Shown piece by piece: positions 47,701-58,734 of a DNA stretch of 64,000 nucleotides. The position numbers and the translations under genes were made by a program. The DNA is from Vicia villosa. Taxonomy: Eukaryota > Streptophyta > Magnoliopsida > Fabales > Fabaceae. Below the pieces are notes generated by a model. That model was not told the origin of the DNA. It worked only from the letters and a program-made list of their open reading frames with translations, and ran no database searches. Within the stretch, counting starts at the first letter, position 1; every line of letters begins with the position of its first letter. Where the stretch lies: positions 124,001 through 188,000 of the forward strand of contig NW_026705187.1 of the NCBI RefSeq assembly GCF_029867415.1. Reading direction: 5' to 3'.

Positions 47701-49928
47701 GAAGAGGATGAATAGTGCATATGAGCCTGTAACCTTGAGCTTTAGGGTGATGGTCCTGTTATATAGAGATTTAGAGTGGTGAGAAATCAGTTAGAGATTG
47801 AGAAGTTTTGTGAGCCATTGGATTGAAATCGGTTAGAGAATTAAGGGTGGGGATCTGTCAGTTATGAATTAGTTAGAATTCTGTTGGCTTGTTGGAAGGT
47901 GGTTAGAAGCAGTTAGTAATTTGTTAGGAGGAGGTTATAGGAATGAATTCTGTTATGTAAGTTGGAAGGTAGTTATGAATGAGATGGTTAGTTTCAGTTG
48001 GATTCAGTTAAGGTTGGTTACAAGCTGTTTTTTCTGTTACTGGTTATGAGCTGGCAATTAGAGTTGGTTATATTTAGGTTTGAAAAGAAAATAGTTAGTT
48101 ATAGGTTTTGTTTAGTTTGGATTTCTGTCATGAAGCTGAATTAGTGTGAACTGTTTTTGAATTCTGGTTTTGCTGCAGGTTGTGTTGATTTGAAGTTGCT
48201 GGCTGATCCATCTAGGATGCTACTGACTTTGAACAAGCTGAGTGACGCTGAATTGGAAATATTCACATTATCGCAATGAGCTGAACCGTCATAGACGTAA
48301 CAGGAGAATAGTTTCAGTTTGGATTCATTGACATGTCTATGCAAGTCTGTCCCGGGAATAAATTCTGTCATGGCATGGATGTTGATTTCTTTTGCCTTGA
48401 TGTTATGCTGCAAGTCTGTATAAGTGGCGAACATGTTCGAAGTTGAAACCATTAATTGATTCCTTGCATTGTAGCTTCAGTGAGAACCAAAGGTTAGCTA
48501 TGAATTCTGAACTTGCACAATTTCCCGAGCTTGTTGGCATTTCTGTTCTAGGGCTTCTCTTTCGATTTTCTTGTATATTGGATTGTATGCATGATGCGAA
48601 GTGAACATGTATGTAACTGTTTTGGTTTCGAATGCGGTTAGGGATTTATTGTAACTGGTTTATGCATGCTCTGTATGACATTGCTCTTTTTTTTTGTTCA
48701 GATGGCAGGCTGAGATTAAGTCGACACGATGGTAATTATCTTTGTTACCACTCTTTCCACCGATTTCTCTTTTCTGTTATGATAGGAAGCTGCTGAATTG
48801 TGTATGTATTATGACTGGTTATGCTGTTTTTCAACATGCAGGCAGCAGGTTGGCTCAATGAACGGGAACAGAAGGTGGGCTTATGGTCATAAAGCTTGAA
48901 GATCGAAATAGCAAAATCGGAAGTGTGTCTAGAATAGGATTTGGATTTTTTCTTTGTAGTTTTTGATGTGAATGTCTCAGTGTAATAACATGGAATTGAT
49001 TTTGTGTAATTGTGGATGAACTTTGGATGTCGTAATGATAATGGGAATTGAAAGAATGTATAGATCGAATGAATTTGGACCTTAGTAAAGGGACTTGAAA
49101 TGGATGTATAGACACTCGACTTTTGTATTGACTTATATTTCAACCAAATACAGATGAAGTTTTACTTCTATTCTTTCCAACTTTGAATTTCTCTTCATGC
49201 TTCAATATCTACTATGAGTATAGAGCCTTTCAAATGAAATTACCCATATCCCATCTTGAATGAGGAGATCCACATGACTTAGTTAGCAAATGTCAACCTT
49301 CCTAGGTCGACCTGTAGACCAAGTGTTAATTTATGCCGAATGGGATTATCTTTAGATCTCTTTCCTTTTTCTGAATTTGTCATGTCTTGGATGGAATGCT
49401 TCTCAATATAATAGCCACTTGAATAGTAATACTCAATATGAAGTAAAGTGGATTTCCAAGGATTCGGTCACCAGAAAGTCAACCCTTTCTAGTTGACTTT
49501 GTTGACCAAAATTCAAACCTTTGTAGGAATAAACTTTATCTTCTCCTTTCACAATATGCATATAAAAAATGGCTCTTATTCAACTTTGCATAGAAAATTC
49601 AACCGACTTGCCACCTTTAAATATACCATAACGCTTCTCTCGAAGTTCTTCATTAAGAAACTCAAGTAAACATTAGTTGTACTAAGATAACTTGTATCTC
49701 AAATAACCACAACAAACCCTAGTCCAGTGAAGGTCGCGAGTTTTTAGTCCATCATCACCCGGTACAGAGAAATGAAACTCGACTCTTTCCCAGATCATTG
49801 ATCCAATGCCAAGTTTATTGATTAATGAATGTATGATGTGTTAGATGACCTAATGGAAGGTATGCAGGTAACATGAGAAGCTTAAGCCAGTTAAAAGTTA
49901 AAGGGTAGGACAAATTTGGGGTATGATA
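44798..49928 (-). repeat. 5' LTR of Ogre 1 (right)
   Basis: Same length as the left LTR (5,131 bp) and nearly identical. Its minus-strand start has mutated from TGTCAT to TATCAT (plus strand GTATGATA at 49921-49928 against GTATGACA at 38352-38359). Confidence 0.95.
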
Positions 49929-50001
49929 GTAAGTCTCACGTGACAAAGTTGTGACGTGTTTCTCACATATTCTTATATCACTAGTACAAAAATATTAATT
50001 T

Positions 50002-50490
50002 ACACCCGTTTTTTTATTAAATTTACACCCGTTATTTTTAATAAAAATCGGGTGTATATCCACAGGGTGAGAAATGTCTAACGAATTTACACCCGTTATT
50101 TTTAATAAAAATCGGGTGTAATTGGACGTAATTACGTTTTTAATTACACCCTGTTTTAATAAAAATCGGGTGTAATTGGACGTAGTTACGTTTTTAATTA
50201 CACCCTGTTTTAATAAAAATCGGGTATAATTGGAATTAAATATGTTTTTAACTACACCCTATTTTAATAAAAAAGGGTGTAATTGGGCGTAATTACATTT
50301 TTAATTACACCCTTTTTTAATAAAAATCCGGTGTAATTGGGCGTAATTACGTTTTATTTACACCCTATTTTAATAAAAATCGGGTGTAATTGGGCGTAAT
50401 TACGTTTTTAATTACACCCTATTTTAATAAAAATTGGGTGTAGATACGTTCTTAATTACACCCTATTTTAATAAAAATCGGGTGTAAATA
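50002..50490. repeat. Subterminal hairpin array of element B
   Basis: About ten units of roughly 50-65 bp. Each pairs ACACCC(G/T) with (C)GGGTGT across TATTTTTAATAAAAAT-type AT stretches, forming stable hairpins. The middle units add a second perfect palindrome, CGTAATTACG (about 50128, 50342, 50394). Subterminal repeats bind the TNPA-type transposase protein in En/Spm elements. Confidence 0.85.
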
Positions 50491-50764
50491 CGCCATTTAT
50501 GAATGAACAATTATATTATATTTAAATCTATTTACACCCTATTTCATATACACCATTTAGTTATCTTTTATTTTCAGTCATAATATTTCAAATACTATAA
50601 AATCATACACATAAAAATCATATTTTAACTAAGTCATAATATTTTTAATATTAACCAAAAAATATACAAAATCATGTAGAGTCATAATATTTCAAGTACT
50701 ATAAAATCATACACATAAATATCATATTTTAACTAAGTCATAACACTTTCTTCATATATAAGTT

Positions 50765-50905
50765 TTTTTCTTCTTCTTTGGCTTTTGTTTTGGCAACATT
50801 TCTATGTCTTTATCCTCTTCAACCATTTGCATTTGATCTTGTAGATTTTGCTCCTCAACCTTTTTATTTTCAACCAGTTGCAAAAATATTTTAGCCCAAA
50901 GTTGC
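50765..50905 (-). pseudogene. Coiled-coil/basic tail exon of unknown origin
   Basis: The minus strand gives LLENKKVEEQ-type coding: QLVENKKVEEQNLQDQMQMV, then EEDKDIEMLPKQKPKKKKKT, ending in a stop. It is Glu/Lys/Gln-rich, probably coiled-coil, with a nuclear-signal-like Lys run. Such tails occur at the C-terminus of plant En/Spm-type transposase-associated proteins, so it may be a remnant of the element's own gene rather than a captured one. This is inference. Confidence 0.4.
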
Positions 50906-51113
50906 CCAAAGATATATGAAATGTTGAAACAAATATTAATTTATAAATGATACATAGAAAAAAATAATTAAAAATAGAATAAGATACTTTCACAAAGTCC
51001 TTTAATTTTGTTTATAATTGTAAAAGTTCATCGACAACAACATTGTTAGCTTATGGAAGCACACAACAACAGACAATCACAAGCATACAGAAAGGGCACA
51101 GAAAATTATGAAC

Positions 51114-51529
51114 CTTTGCTCTCTGCCTTAACCTTCAAAGCCAAATTCACAGCTGCATCAAAATACTCTGCTACCTTAACGAAATCCTCCTCAACAAATC
51201 CCCTTGAAGTAAGAGCCTTTTTCTTATATGAAAAGTTAAAGTAGTTATCGGGTTACCTTTTTCTTCAGATTCACCAAAACTAGATGATTTCCAGTCCCAC
51301 CGGAAACAAGTTCATAGCCTTTCTCACTCAAAGCCTGCAATATATTCAGTGTTAATTAATACACAACGGATTAATCTCTTTGGTCCAATAAGGAGACTGC
51401 TCTTGTGTTGATTGACTCCAATATTTATGAGAAGAGACTGCTGAGTTATCCTTTCTAATGTACCTGTGCAAATTTTGAGCTATTGCTGAGAACCTGCTCT
51501 TGATATGCTCTATACTCTGGAGTTGTAGC
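51114..51529 (-). pseudogene. Captured serine hydroxymethyltransferase fragment (mitochondrial type), three exons
   Basis: Three minus-strand exons in gene order. 51464-51529: [20 protein letters not shown] (then AQ). 51257-51334: [20 protein letters not shown] (then VNLKKK). 51114-51216: [20 protein letters not shown] (then [14 protein letters not shown]). The first two have proper AG/GT borders. They match the C-terminal half of photorespiratory SHMT, which makes serine from glycine and methylene-tetrahydrofolate. The residues between NLK and ALTSRG (about 45 in SHMT) are missing; only 40 bp separate exons two and three. The PLP-lysine region and the whole N-terminal half are absent. This is a captured, non-functional piece. 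Confidence 0.85.
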
Positions 51530-51861
51530 CTGAATCCACAACAAAAAAAATCAAAAGATATTATCACTTAATGAATATGCATTACATATGGTACACACAC
51601 TCAGTCAGTATCACTATAAAACTTGGTCACTCTTCAAATAAACAGAAAAACGTTAGAAACTTTTCTCTAGTTTTATGCTTTCTATCAAGAAATGCATCAT
51701 GATAACAAAGTCTATCGATTTAAGCTACATGGTACTCAATAGTGCTTTGCGCGAAGAGGTGTATTGGGAAAAATCCTAATCACACGTAGATTGAATATAG
51801 AACCCAAGAACAATTAACAACGGCAACAAGAGAAAGTTGAAGGTACAGAAAAGAAATTTAC

Positions 51862-51949
51862 CTTTTGTGACATTGGGATGGTTAGTTTATACCAAACAAA
51901 AACTTCTTGTGTAAGTTCATGCCTGAGAGCAGCAATTTCAACTTCTGTC
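51862..51949 (-). pseudogene. Exon-like fragment of unknown gene
   Basis: 88 bp between a minus-strand AG acceptor and GTAAATTT donor. One frame is open: TEVEIAALRHELTQEVFVWY then KLTIPMSQK. I do not recognise it; it lies between the SHMT and KORRIGAN pieces and may be a further captured exon. Its acceptor side forms one arm of a 17 bp inverted repeat (51934-51950 / 51998-52014). Confidence 0.4.
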
Positions 51950-52068
51950 CTGCACCCCGAGTCCATCATTTTAACTGATTCTAATTACCTTCAATCCGGA
52001 CAGAAGTTGAAATTCAAGTTCAGATTCAAACTCAAATTATAGTTTCGAGAAAATCTATACTTGACACT

Positions 52069-52177
52069 TCCAACCATTGCTCCTGTGATGTTGTTAGGAT
52101 TTCTGTTAGGGGTGTCGCGCCACTTCCAACCACCAGTGCATGAGTAATTTTTGTGATTATTTGGAATTGATGCACCT
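52069..52177 (-). pseudogene. Captured KORRIGAN-type GH9 endo-1,4-beta-glucanase exon
   Basis: After a TTTTTTCTTCACAG acceptor the minus strand reads [20 protein letters not shown] then [16 protein letters not shown]. This is the C-terminal catalytic-domain segment of the membrane-anchored KORRIGAN glucanases, whose family pattern is RGASIP-N-V-Y-C-GGWKWRD-PNPN-I-GAMV-GPD. Those enzymes act in cellulose synthesis at the plasma membrane and Golgi. After GAMVG the sequence departs from the family, so the fragment ends there. The rest of the gene is absent. Confidence 0.82.
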
Positions 52178-52262
52178 CTGTGAAGAAAAAACCTGCTATA
52201 ATCAGAAAAGGGTAATGTGAATATAAAAAATTCCAACTTCCTTTCAAATAGAAAGCATTAAC

Positions 52263-52356
52263 TTGAGAAGTCATCAAGCCAGAATTAGAAACCTCAGTAT
52301 CCTTATGTAGAGGTTGTCCAAATGCATCTGATAAAACAACATCTAAAGAAAAATTC
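52263..52356 (-). pseudogene. Exon-like fragment of unknown gene
   Basis: 94 bp between a minus-strand CAG acceptor and GTTAATG donor, open in one frame: NFSLDVVLSDAFGQPLHKDT then EVSNSGLMTSQ. I cannot place it. It does not match the KORRIGAN segment next to it, so it may come from a fourth gene. Confidence 0.45.
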
Positions 52357-52982
52357 CTGCGACATGATGTCTGTGCCAAATTATATAAAGGCAAGGATGA
52401 AAATAAAGTTTAAACTAGATGGGAAAGTTAACAGCATTAAAAACTTGGCACAACTTGTAAAGATCTCAAAAGTATAACCATATGAAAGAAAATGGTGATT
52501 GTCAATAGTTGCATTTCTAGAAATGCAATCAGTATGTGAACACTAAGAATATTAATAATTACTAACATTTCTAGAACTACAATCAGTATTGTACCTAAAT
52601 AAAGTAGCTCCACTTTAATTGGGTTTGGCCTGTCATATTGCAAAGATTCATAGTGAGGTATACTATATTAATTTTGTATAATGAATTGGTGTTATTTTTC
52701 TTACATTCTATTACCAAAATTGTTTGAATTATCTAAATTGTTGTGATTTGCTAGAATGTTATATTATAGGTGATCAAAACCTTGGGCCACTAACTGTGAT
52801 TGAACTGACATCCAATAATCCAAACAAGCACTAAATCCCCACTCAAAAAAAGTGCCACTGTAATATCTAGTTTATAACTAAAATTGTATATACGCTTAGA
52901 TACAACAATCTAATTAATAACTAACACTGCTAAGAAAGACATTATAACTATGTCTTATATTATAAATGATAATCATACTTAC

Positions 52983-53326
52983 CTACATGTCAATTGAAGT
53001 CCCCGTAGTTAGAAAAAAATTCCGAGCAGCAAGTCTCTAAATGGTCTTACGTCTGCTTCAATCTGGGTCCTGAAACTTGTCTCTGCTAGGATTGCCCCAG
53101 CTAAAAATGCTCTAAGCTGCATTGCGACATTACATTCAATTGTCACACATGTATTCAATTTTAGGATTTACCATAATTCCAAAGTCAACCCAAGAATGAA
53201 ACACTGCATTGAAAAATATTGAATCGTATCACTGAAGCCCAGTTTCTGAGTGAGTAGTAAAGTCCCAGCAATAGTCAGCAAGCAAAGAGCAACAAAAGCC
53301 TCTGAACTTCTTGTATCTGCAACAAC
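52983..53326 (-). pseudogene. Captured KEA3-type K+/H+ antiporter fragment, two exons
   Basis: Minus-strand exon 53225-53326: VVADTRSSEAFVALCLLTIA then GTLLLTQKLGFSDT. Exon 52983-53116: LRAFLAGAILAETSFRTQIE then ADVRPFRDLLLGIF, and after a one-base shift LTTGTSIDM up to a GTAAG donor. This is the conserved transmembrane core of plant KEA antiporters (CPA2 family); RSSEAF-ALCLLT-AG and GFSDTLGAFLAG are KEA3-like. KEA3 works in the thylakoid membrane. The upstream exon's donor is mutated (ATTC instead of GT), and the frameshift and missing ends make it non-functional. Confidence 0.83.
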
Positions 53327-53820
53327 CTGAATTTCATCAACACTTCATTTAATATAATATTCATTTATTGGAAACATATTATCAATTAATTTAGTTGAGT
53401 TAAAAGTATACCTATCTAAAGCAGCTATTTATATCATAACTTAAAAATAGTTAAAGAAATAAATTAGTTACTCCTAACTAGCACATACTCCTATTGTTGG
53501 ACAATAGTTTCTTCTTATTTTTTTATAGCCTAACTAACAAATTTGGAATCGAAATTATAAACCTGTAAGAGAATAGTGATGGTCTCAATTAAGCTCTCAA
53601 GCGCGCCGTAGTCGATCCTCCGAACTCCAAATTTCTGGTTTGACTTGGTTCACCGCTGCAGCAACTCTTGTTTGCTTAAATATTTTCCAATTCAACGCAT
53701 TAATATTCAATCTTAGAGCCACCCAAATGCAGACAACCATTTCACATGTTTTTATGACATTGCATAATGTCGCCCTCGGTTTTGTGAGACGCAAACTGAC
53801 TCTTCTTTTGCTTTTTGAGT
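53327..53820 (-). other. Element B remainder with a possible further exon
   Basis: On the minus strand RIDYGALESLIETITILLQ is followed by a GTTT donor-like site (about 53563-53620). It could be another captured exon; I do not recognise it. The rest is AT-rich. The sequence is cut at 53820 by Ogre 2. Confidence 0.35.
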
Positions 53821-56800
53821 TGTGAAAATCAGAGAGTCGCCACCGACTTTTATTTTATCCAATTAAGGAAAGGTTTATAAAAGAAACAGAAAAAGACCTT
53901 TAAGAGATTTTGGGTAAGGAGATAGGTTATACAAAGGGAAGGTGTTAGCACCCTTTGTATCCATGGTTATCCATGGGCTCTTAGTTGCTTGGCTCACTTC
54001 TTTGAATCGTTTGTCTTGCCTTTAAATGCTTGTATGTGGTTTTAAAATACCTTTGCAAATTAACTTTGTAATGATCCTTGTGCGGATGTATACACAGTGT
54101 TTTGTTTTTCGAAAGATGTTTTGAAAAAAGATCTTTAACTTCGTAATGATCCTTGTTTGGATATATACCAAGTATTGTCTTTTTTGAAAGTTTTGTTTTG
54201 AAATACGGTGAATATGTGAGACATTTGTTGTTTTGATTTGAGCAAGCAATTAGGAGGTCTATCTTATATTTATAAGGTCTTTTCCTAATTCTTTTAGAAA
54301 ATTCTCCTTTTACCAGATGTAAACAAAAGTTTGAATTCGTATTTGAAACAGTAGAATTTGATTTTTTGAAAAGAGTAACAAAGGGATTACCCTAAGAGGT
54401 GCAAGTGTGATTGTGTTTTGATTCAGATATTTTGTCTTTGAATTTAGTGATCTAACGCTTCAGTTTTTATCTTTGACATACACGCAGTTTTATATATACA
54501 AAAATTAAAGTGCGGGAATGTAAAATGGGGAAAGTAAATCTACGCTATTACATCGATTGTGCGAGAAATGTAAACTACGCTATTTACATGAATTTGACAA
54601 CCTATACACTTATCTAGGAATTTTAAATTGCAATAAGATAAAAGAAAAATTTTTGGATTTTTTGTATGGTTGATTTTAATTAGAATTAATGCATGATTAA
54701 TTTAATTAAAATGAGAAAAAGGTAGAAATAAAATTTAAACCTAAACATTAAGTTTAAAATATGTTCAAAATACTTGTCAATTAATTTTAAAATAAAACTA
54801 ATTTTTTTGGAATTTTTGAAATTGATTTGAAAACTATTAATTTAAATAATATATATTTATACAAATAATTATACAAATAATTAAAACTTAAAGAGAAAAT
54901 TATACTAAATATGTGCAAAATTAGTCTATAATATATAAACTAAATTTAATATAAAGAACAATTTTTTTTTATTTTTGATTGGTTGAAATAATTAAAAAGC
55001 AAATATATAAATATATACTAATTAATTATGCAAAATATTTTAATTATTAAAAAAAATAAAATATTTTTGTGTCAAAAATTAAAGCAATATTTTACCGACC
55101 TAAAAATATTTTTTATGCATTTTTCTGATTTTTAAATAATTTTAGAAGTTAAATTAAATAAAATAGAAAATAATTTAACTTGTGATCCTGTGTGATAATC
55201 AGTGGAGTCCATGGTATGGATGTGCATTCGTGAGCGTAGGATGAATTTTTTAGATGCATCTAGTGGCTTAGATTAAAGGGAACATGATATAATGATGAGA
55301 CTGCTTGCACTGAATTCAAAGAGAATTCAAATTTCTGATGGGGTCCACACGCGCCAAAACTGGCCAATGAAGAAGCAAGGATTGGCCACGCATGCAGTCA
55401 AACGTTCCACACCACTATTCATCTTCTTCTTCCTTTTTCCTGCGGATTTTGCTGCGGATTTAGCAGCCAAATTACATGCGCATTTTTCTTTATTTTTTTC
55501 ATGCTTTTTGAAACCTACAAAAACGTGGAAATGAATTACCAAGAACAACCCAGGTCTACTAAATAGCATGCTGGAAGTTCATTGGTGGTGTTAGTTTTGA
55601 TTAAAACCCCCTCCATCTATGAAAACGAAAGCTTTGCATCCTTGGAGTTCAAAAATGGCACATGATGCTTTAGGGTGTATGGCTCATATATGATACGTTG
55701 GATCATCTCTAAATCATGGTATGAACCCATAGAAACCATTAGATTACATTGAAAAGCATTAGAACACGAGATATTAAAATTGGAAATTTAATAGAATATG
55801 GAAGAACGGCTATGCATGTTCTATGTACAAACAAGCAAGACTATTGGTTGGAACCTGTTCTATAATAGCCCAGGAGAAGATTGAAGTGTTTATTTGAGGT
55901 TGATATGAGCTTATACAAGGAAAACGAAAATGTACAAAGTATGTGATATTTTGAGATTTTATGAACTTCTTTGCTATATTCTTGCTAATTTTTCGTGTCT
56001 CTTCCATTGATGAAGTGTGCTACTTCATTTATAGGCAAAGATGTGCTTAAAATTGAAGCTAAGAAGCATTGATGAGCTTTGTTGAATTTTTGACTTGTTT
56101 AATATATTAAGCTTTGAATTCAAGCTACCATAGCTTGATTTTTCCACACCTCTTGCCCTAGGCCTGCCTTGTAGCTTTCTTGCTGCAGAATTGGATCAAT
56201 TTTGGAGGCTTTAGCTTAAGAATCAAGCATTGCATCATTATTCTTTACCATTTCTTTTTCAATTTAATCTTAAATGTAATAAAATTAAACCAAAAAAGAA
56301 ATAAAAATGTTATGGGCCTTAGGTTTGTTGTGGGAGGCCCTTAACATTGTTAGAATCATGTTTGGATCATGAAAACTTGGCCCCTTTTGGAAAAAAAACA
56401 TTTTTGATCAATGTTGGTTTCATGCATTTTCCCAAAATTTAGCCAACTTCAACAAGGCATAAATCTCTCAATTTTTATCATATGAAGGAGTTCTTGTACT
56501 TTTTAGAAACCTCAAGATGTCCTCTACAAGCTACTTTGGAAGCATTTTTGCATTTGGAGAAGTTATCTTGATGTTATGGCCTTTGACAAAAAACCACTTT
56601 TTGTTGACTTTGAAAATGACCTATAATGTCTTAGCTCATATTTTCCAAATGGTGAATCCAATGACCATAGGACCAATTGCATTTTAAAGATAATTGAATT
56701 TCCTTAAAAATGAGCCTTGGTTGGAATTTTTTTGATGAATGATGAGAGAGTTATGGCCAGTCAAAGTTCAGTTGACTTTTTAGGAGAAAACCCTAATTTT

Positions 56801-58484
56801 GAAACTTAGGGTTTTGCTGATTTCTGAGATTTTCTTGATGAATTTTGATCAACCACTAGTCAAATGATGAATCCTTTGACAAAATATGGATGTTGACAAA
56901 AAATTTCATTTTTGACTGTCTGTTGACTTTTTGATCGTACGAGTCGTCTGTTGACTGTTTGAGCTGTCGATTGCGCGTCCGAGGGAATCGAAGTATGAAA
57001 ATTTGTCTGGTGGTACTTTGAGACATATGGAGGTACATTAAATCCATTTTAAGTCTAAAAAAACTTGTTCTCCTGATAAAAACAAAAACCCTAGTTAGGG
57101 ACTGTTTGTGTAGGAGACAGTCGAGCGTACCTGATTTTTGTGCAGTGCTGAGTCTTTGCTGATCTTGTGATTGTCAGAAGACTTATAGGACAAAAATCTT
57201 GGAATTTTGAAATGTGAAAGATGGATTTGATTGATGGTACAAAACACGGAGAAACGTGCTGTCACCGGGTTTGACTGTTAACTGGCTGTTCGGGTATTAA
57301 CGTAACAGTTAAAGTGAAAATTCAACAGTTAAAGTTAATTTTTCTTTTTGTTTTTGTTGTGTTAATGGTGAGAAATTATTTACATGATTTGTTAGAGAAA
57401 CACAAACATAATAAATAATTAAAGTACACTGTACGAGAACAAAATTACCGTCAATAATAAGACTGAAAGGATTTAATGCACAAAAAAAATAAATATTTTA
57501 ACTAGCAATAAACACATATAATATTATCTTACTAGTTAAATGACGATATAATAGATAGTGTAATACTTAATACTGACAGTACAAATATTACCTAAGCAAA
57601 CGTAGTAAACAGCACGGTAAATATAAAGAACGGTACATTCTAAAAACAGAAGATAGGACAAACTTTACATATGACGATTAATAATCCATGCTATGACCAA
57701 CAGAAAATAGATAATCGGAAGTGTAACCATCGCAGTTCCGCATTTTTCAGGACTATGCAGACAGAAGAAGGACATGATCACCGTAGCAATGGTGATGACT
57801 ATAAGAAAAAGTGTCTCCATCCACTTTGCCATTTTTTGCCGGGGAAGAAGAGAAAATAGATATGAGGTAGAAATTTGAGAGATTGAATGAAATTTGATGT
57901 GAGATTTTATGGAAAAAATGAGAGGTATTTATAGAATGAAAAGAAGGATAGAGACGTTGGGGAATGAAGTCATTCCGTACAAAAAAGGAAAGTTTGAGTG
58001 GTAGTAGAATTTGAAAGAAATGGTATGGTAGGGTTTGAAAAGAGAAATGTGTAGAATAAAGTTAGGATTTGATTTGAAAGAAAGAGATTTGAAAAGATAG
58101 AAAGATATTTTGAAAATAATAGAATATAGTACAAAAATTAGTGGGAAACAATAATAATTTAATTGTTACCAATACAATCTGAATCCCCGGACTCTGCGCC
58201 TGCAAAAGATTTAATTCTGTACCAATTGCGTTAGTACTATTTATCTGTAAATAAATCTCAAATAGATAGCGTGTGTGAAGTGATAAACAGTAATTGGCGT
58301 TTGTGTAAGAATAAATTCAACAGCGAGCCAAAGTACCGAATAAGAAAAATTCTAAAAACCAAGTATTCAAAAATCAGGATATTTATGGAATAAAAATCCA
58401 AGATTATATGAAACTCCCAATTTTTAGACAGAAGTCTGTTGCCTTCTTTTTGAAAAAGATGTGGGCAAATTTTGGGGTATAACA
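53821..58484 (-). repeat. 3' LTR of Ogre 2
   Basis: The plus-strand left end TGTGAAAATCAGAGAGTCGCC resembles the GAACAGAGTCGCC end of Ogre 1. TATA-like boxes on the minus strand are CCTATAAATGAAG (about 56023-56036, the likelier by analogy with Ogre 1) and CTATAAATACC (57924-57934). No gene inside; many TTGAC motifs at 56590-57290. Confidence 0.85.
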
Positions 58485-58734
58485 ATTGCCCCTATTCAAT
58501 CTTCTTAAACCTGATTGGAATCTGAAGGTAGAAGATGATTGAATATTTAGATGCCCTGAAATTTGCACTTACCTCCACCGACAGTGATATTGGAAATTGC
58601 ATTTGAATGTCGTCTGAGAAATGTTGTCTGCAGATCGAACCATTGCCTGAGATGGGCCTTCAGATGCCATCTGGAAAATGTGTTGATGGTTTGTTCATCA
58701 GAATGAATCCATTGATTATATCTTGATGAAGGAT

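Larger units (their letters stand above)
33229..49928 (-). mobile_element. Ogre-type Ty3/gypsy derivative (Ogre 1), pol deleted
   Basis: Two 5,131 bp LTRs (33229-38359, 44798-49928) flank a 6.4 kb internal region. The TSD GTAAG is on both sides (33224-33228, 49929-49933). On the minus strand the LTR starts TGTCATACCCCAAATTTG, the arginine-type primer site is at 44776-44795 and the purine tract at 38360-38370. Only gag is present; protease, RT, RNase H and integrase are absent, against the full set in complete Ogre elements of about 20 kb or more. I noticed about ten LTR differences (about 0.2%), so insertion is very recent. Movement would have needed proteins from another copy. Confidence 0.92.
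32821..49978. mobile_element. CACTA-like element A, split by Ogre 1
   Basis: Begins CACTACAAGATATAC, a CACTA-type terminus. Before the Ogre insertion (32821-33228) and after it (49934-49978) it carries a spaced palindrome of the form GCGACGT-N(6-8)-ACGTCGC at about 32907, 33005, 33103, 33214 (completed across the insertion) and 49951, spaced roughly 100 bp. No transposase is visible. Its right terminus is not found; element B starts directly at 49979, so B may be inserted in A or fused to it. Confidence 0.5.
49979..53820 (-). mobile_element. Pack-CACTA-like element B with captured host gene fragments
   Basis: Begins CACTAGTACAAAAAT, a CACTA-type end, followed by a subterminal hairpin array (50002-50490). 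Then come spliced fragments of at least three unrelated nuclear genes, all read on the minus strand: KEA3-type antiporter, KORRIGAN-type GH9 glucanase and mitochondrial-type serine hydroxymethyltransferase, plus two or three exon-like pieces of unknown origin. This is the architecture of gene-capturing CACTA elements such as soybean Tgm-Express1. No transposase core is present. The right end (mirror of CACTAGTAC) is not in the window; Ogre 2 interrupts at 53821. Confidence 0.7.

Noticed and set aside
33229..49928. Assembly duplication of a 5.1 kb block
   Set aside because: The two blocks differ at about ten positions, are bordered by a matching GTAAG duplication, and have primer site and purine tract exactly at their inner edges: they are LTRs.
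51114..53326. An intact minus-strand host gene
   Set aside because: The exons belong to at least three unrelated families, with frameshift, lost donor and missing segments, so one real gene is not plausible.
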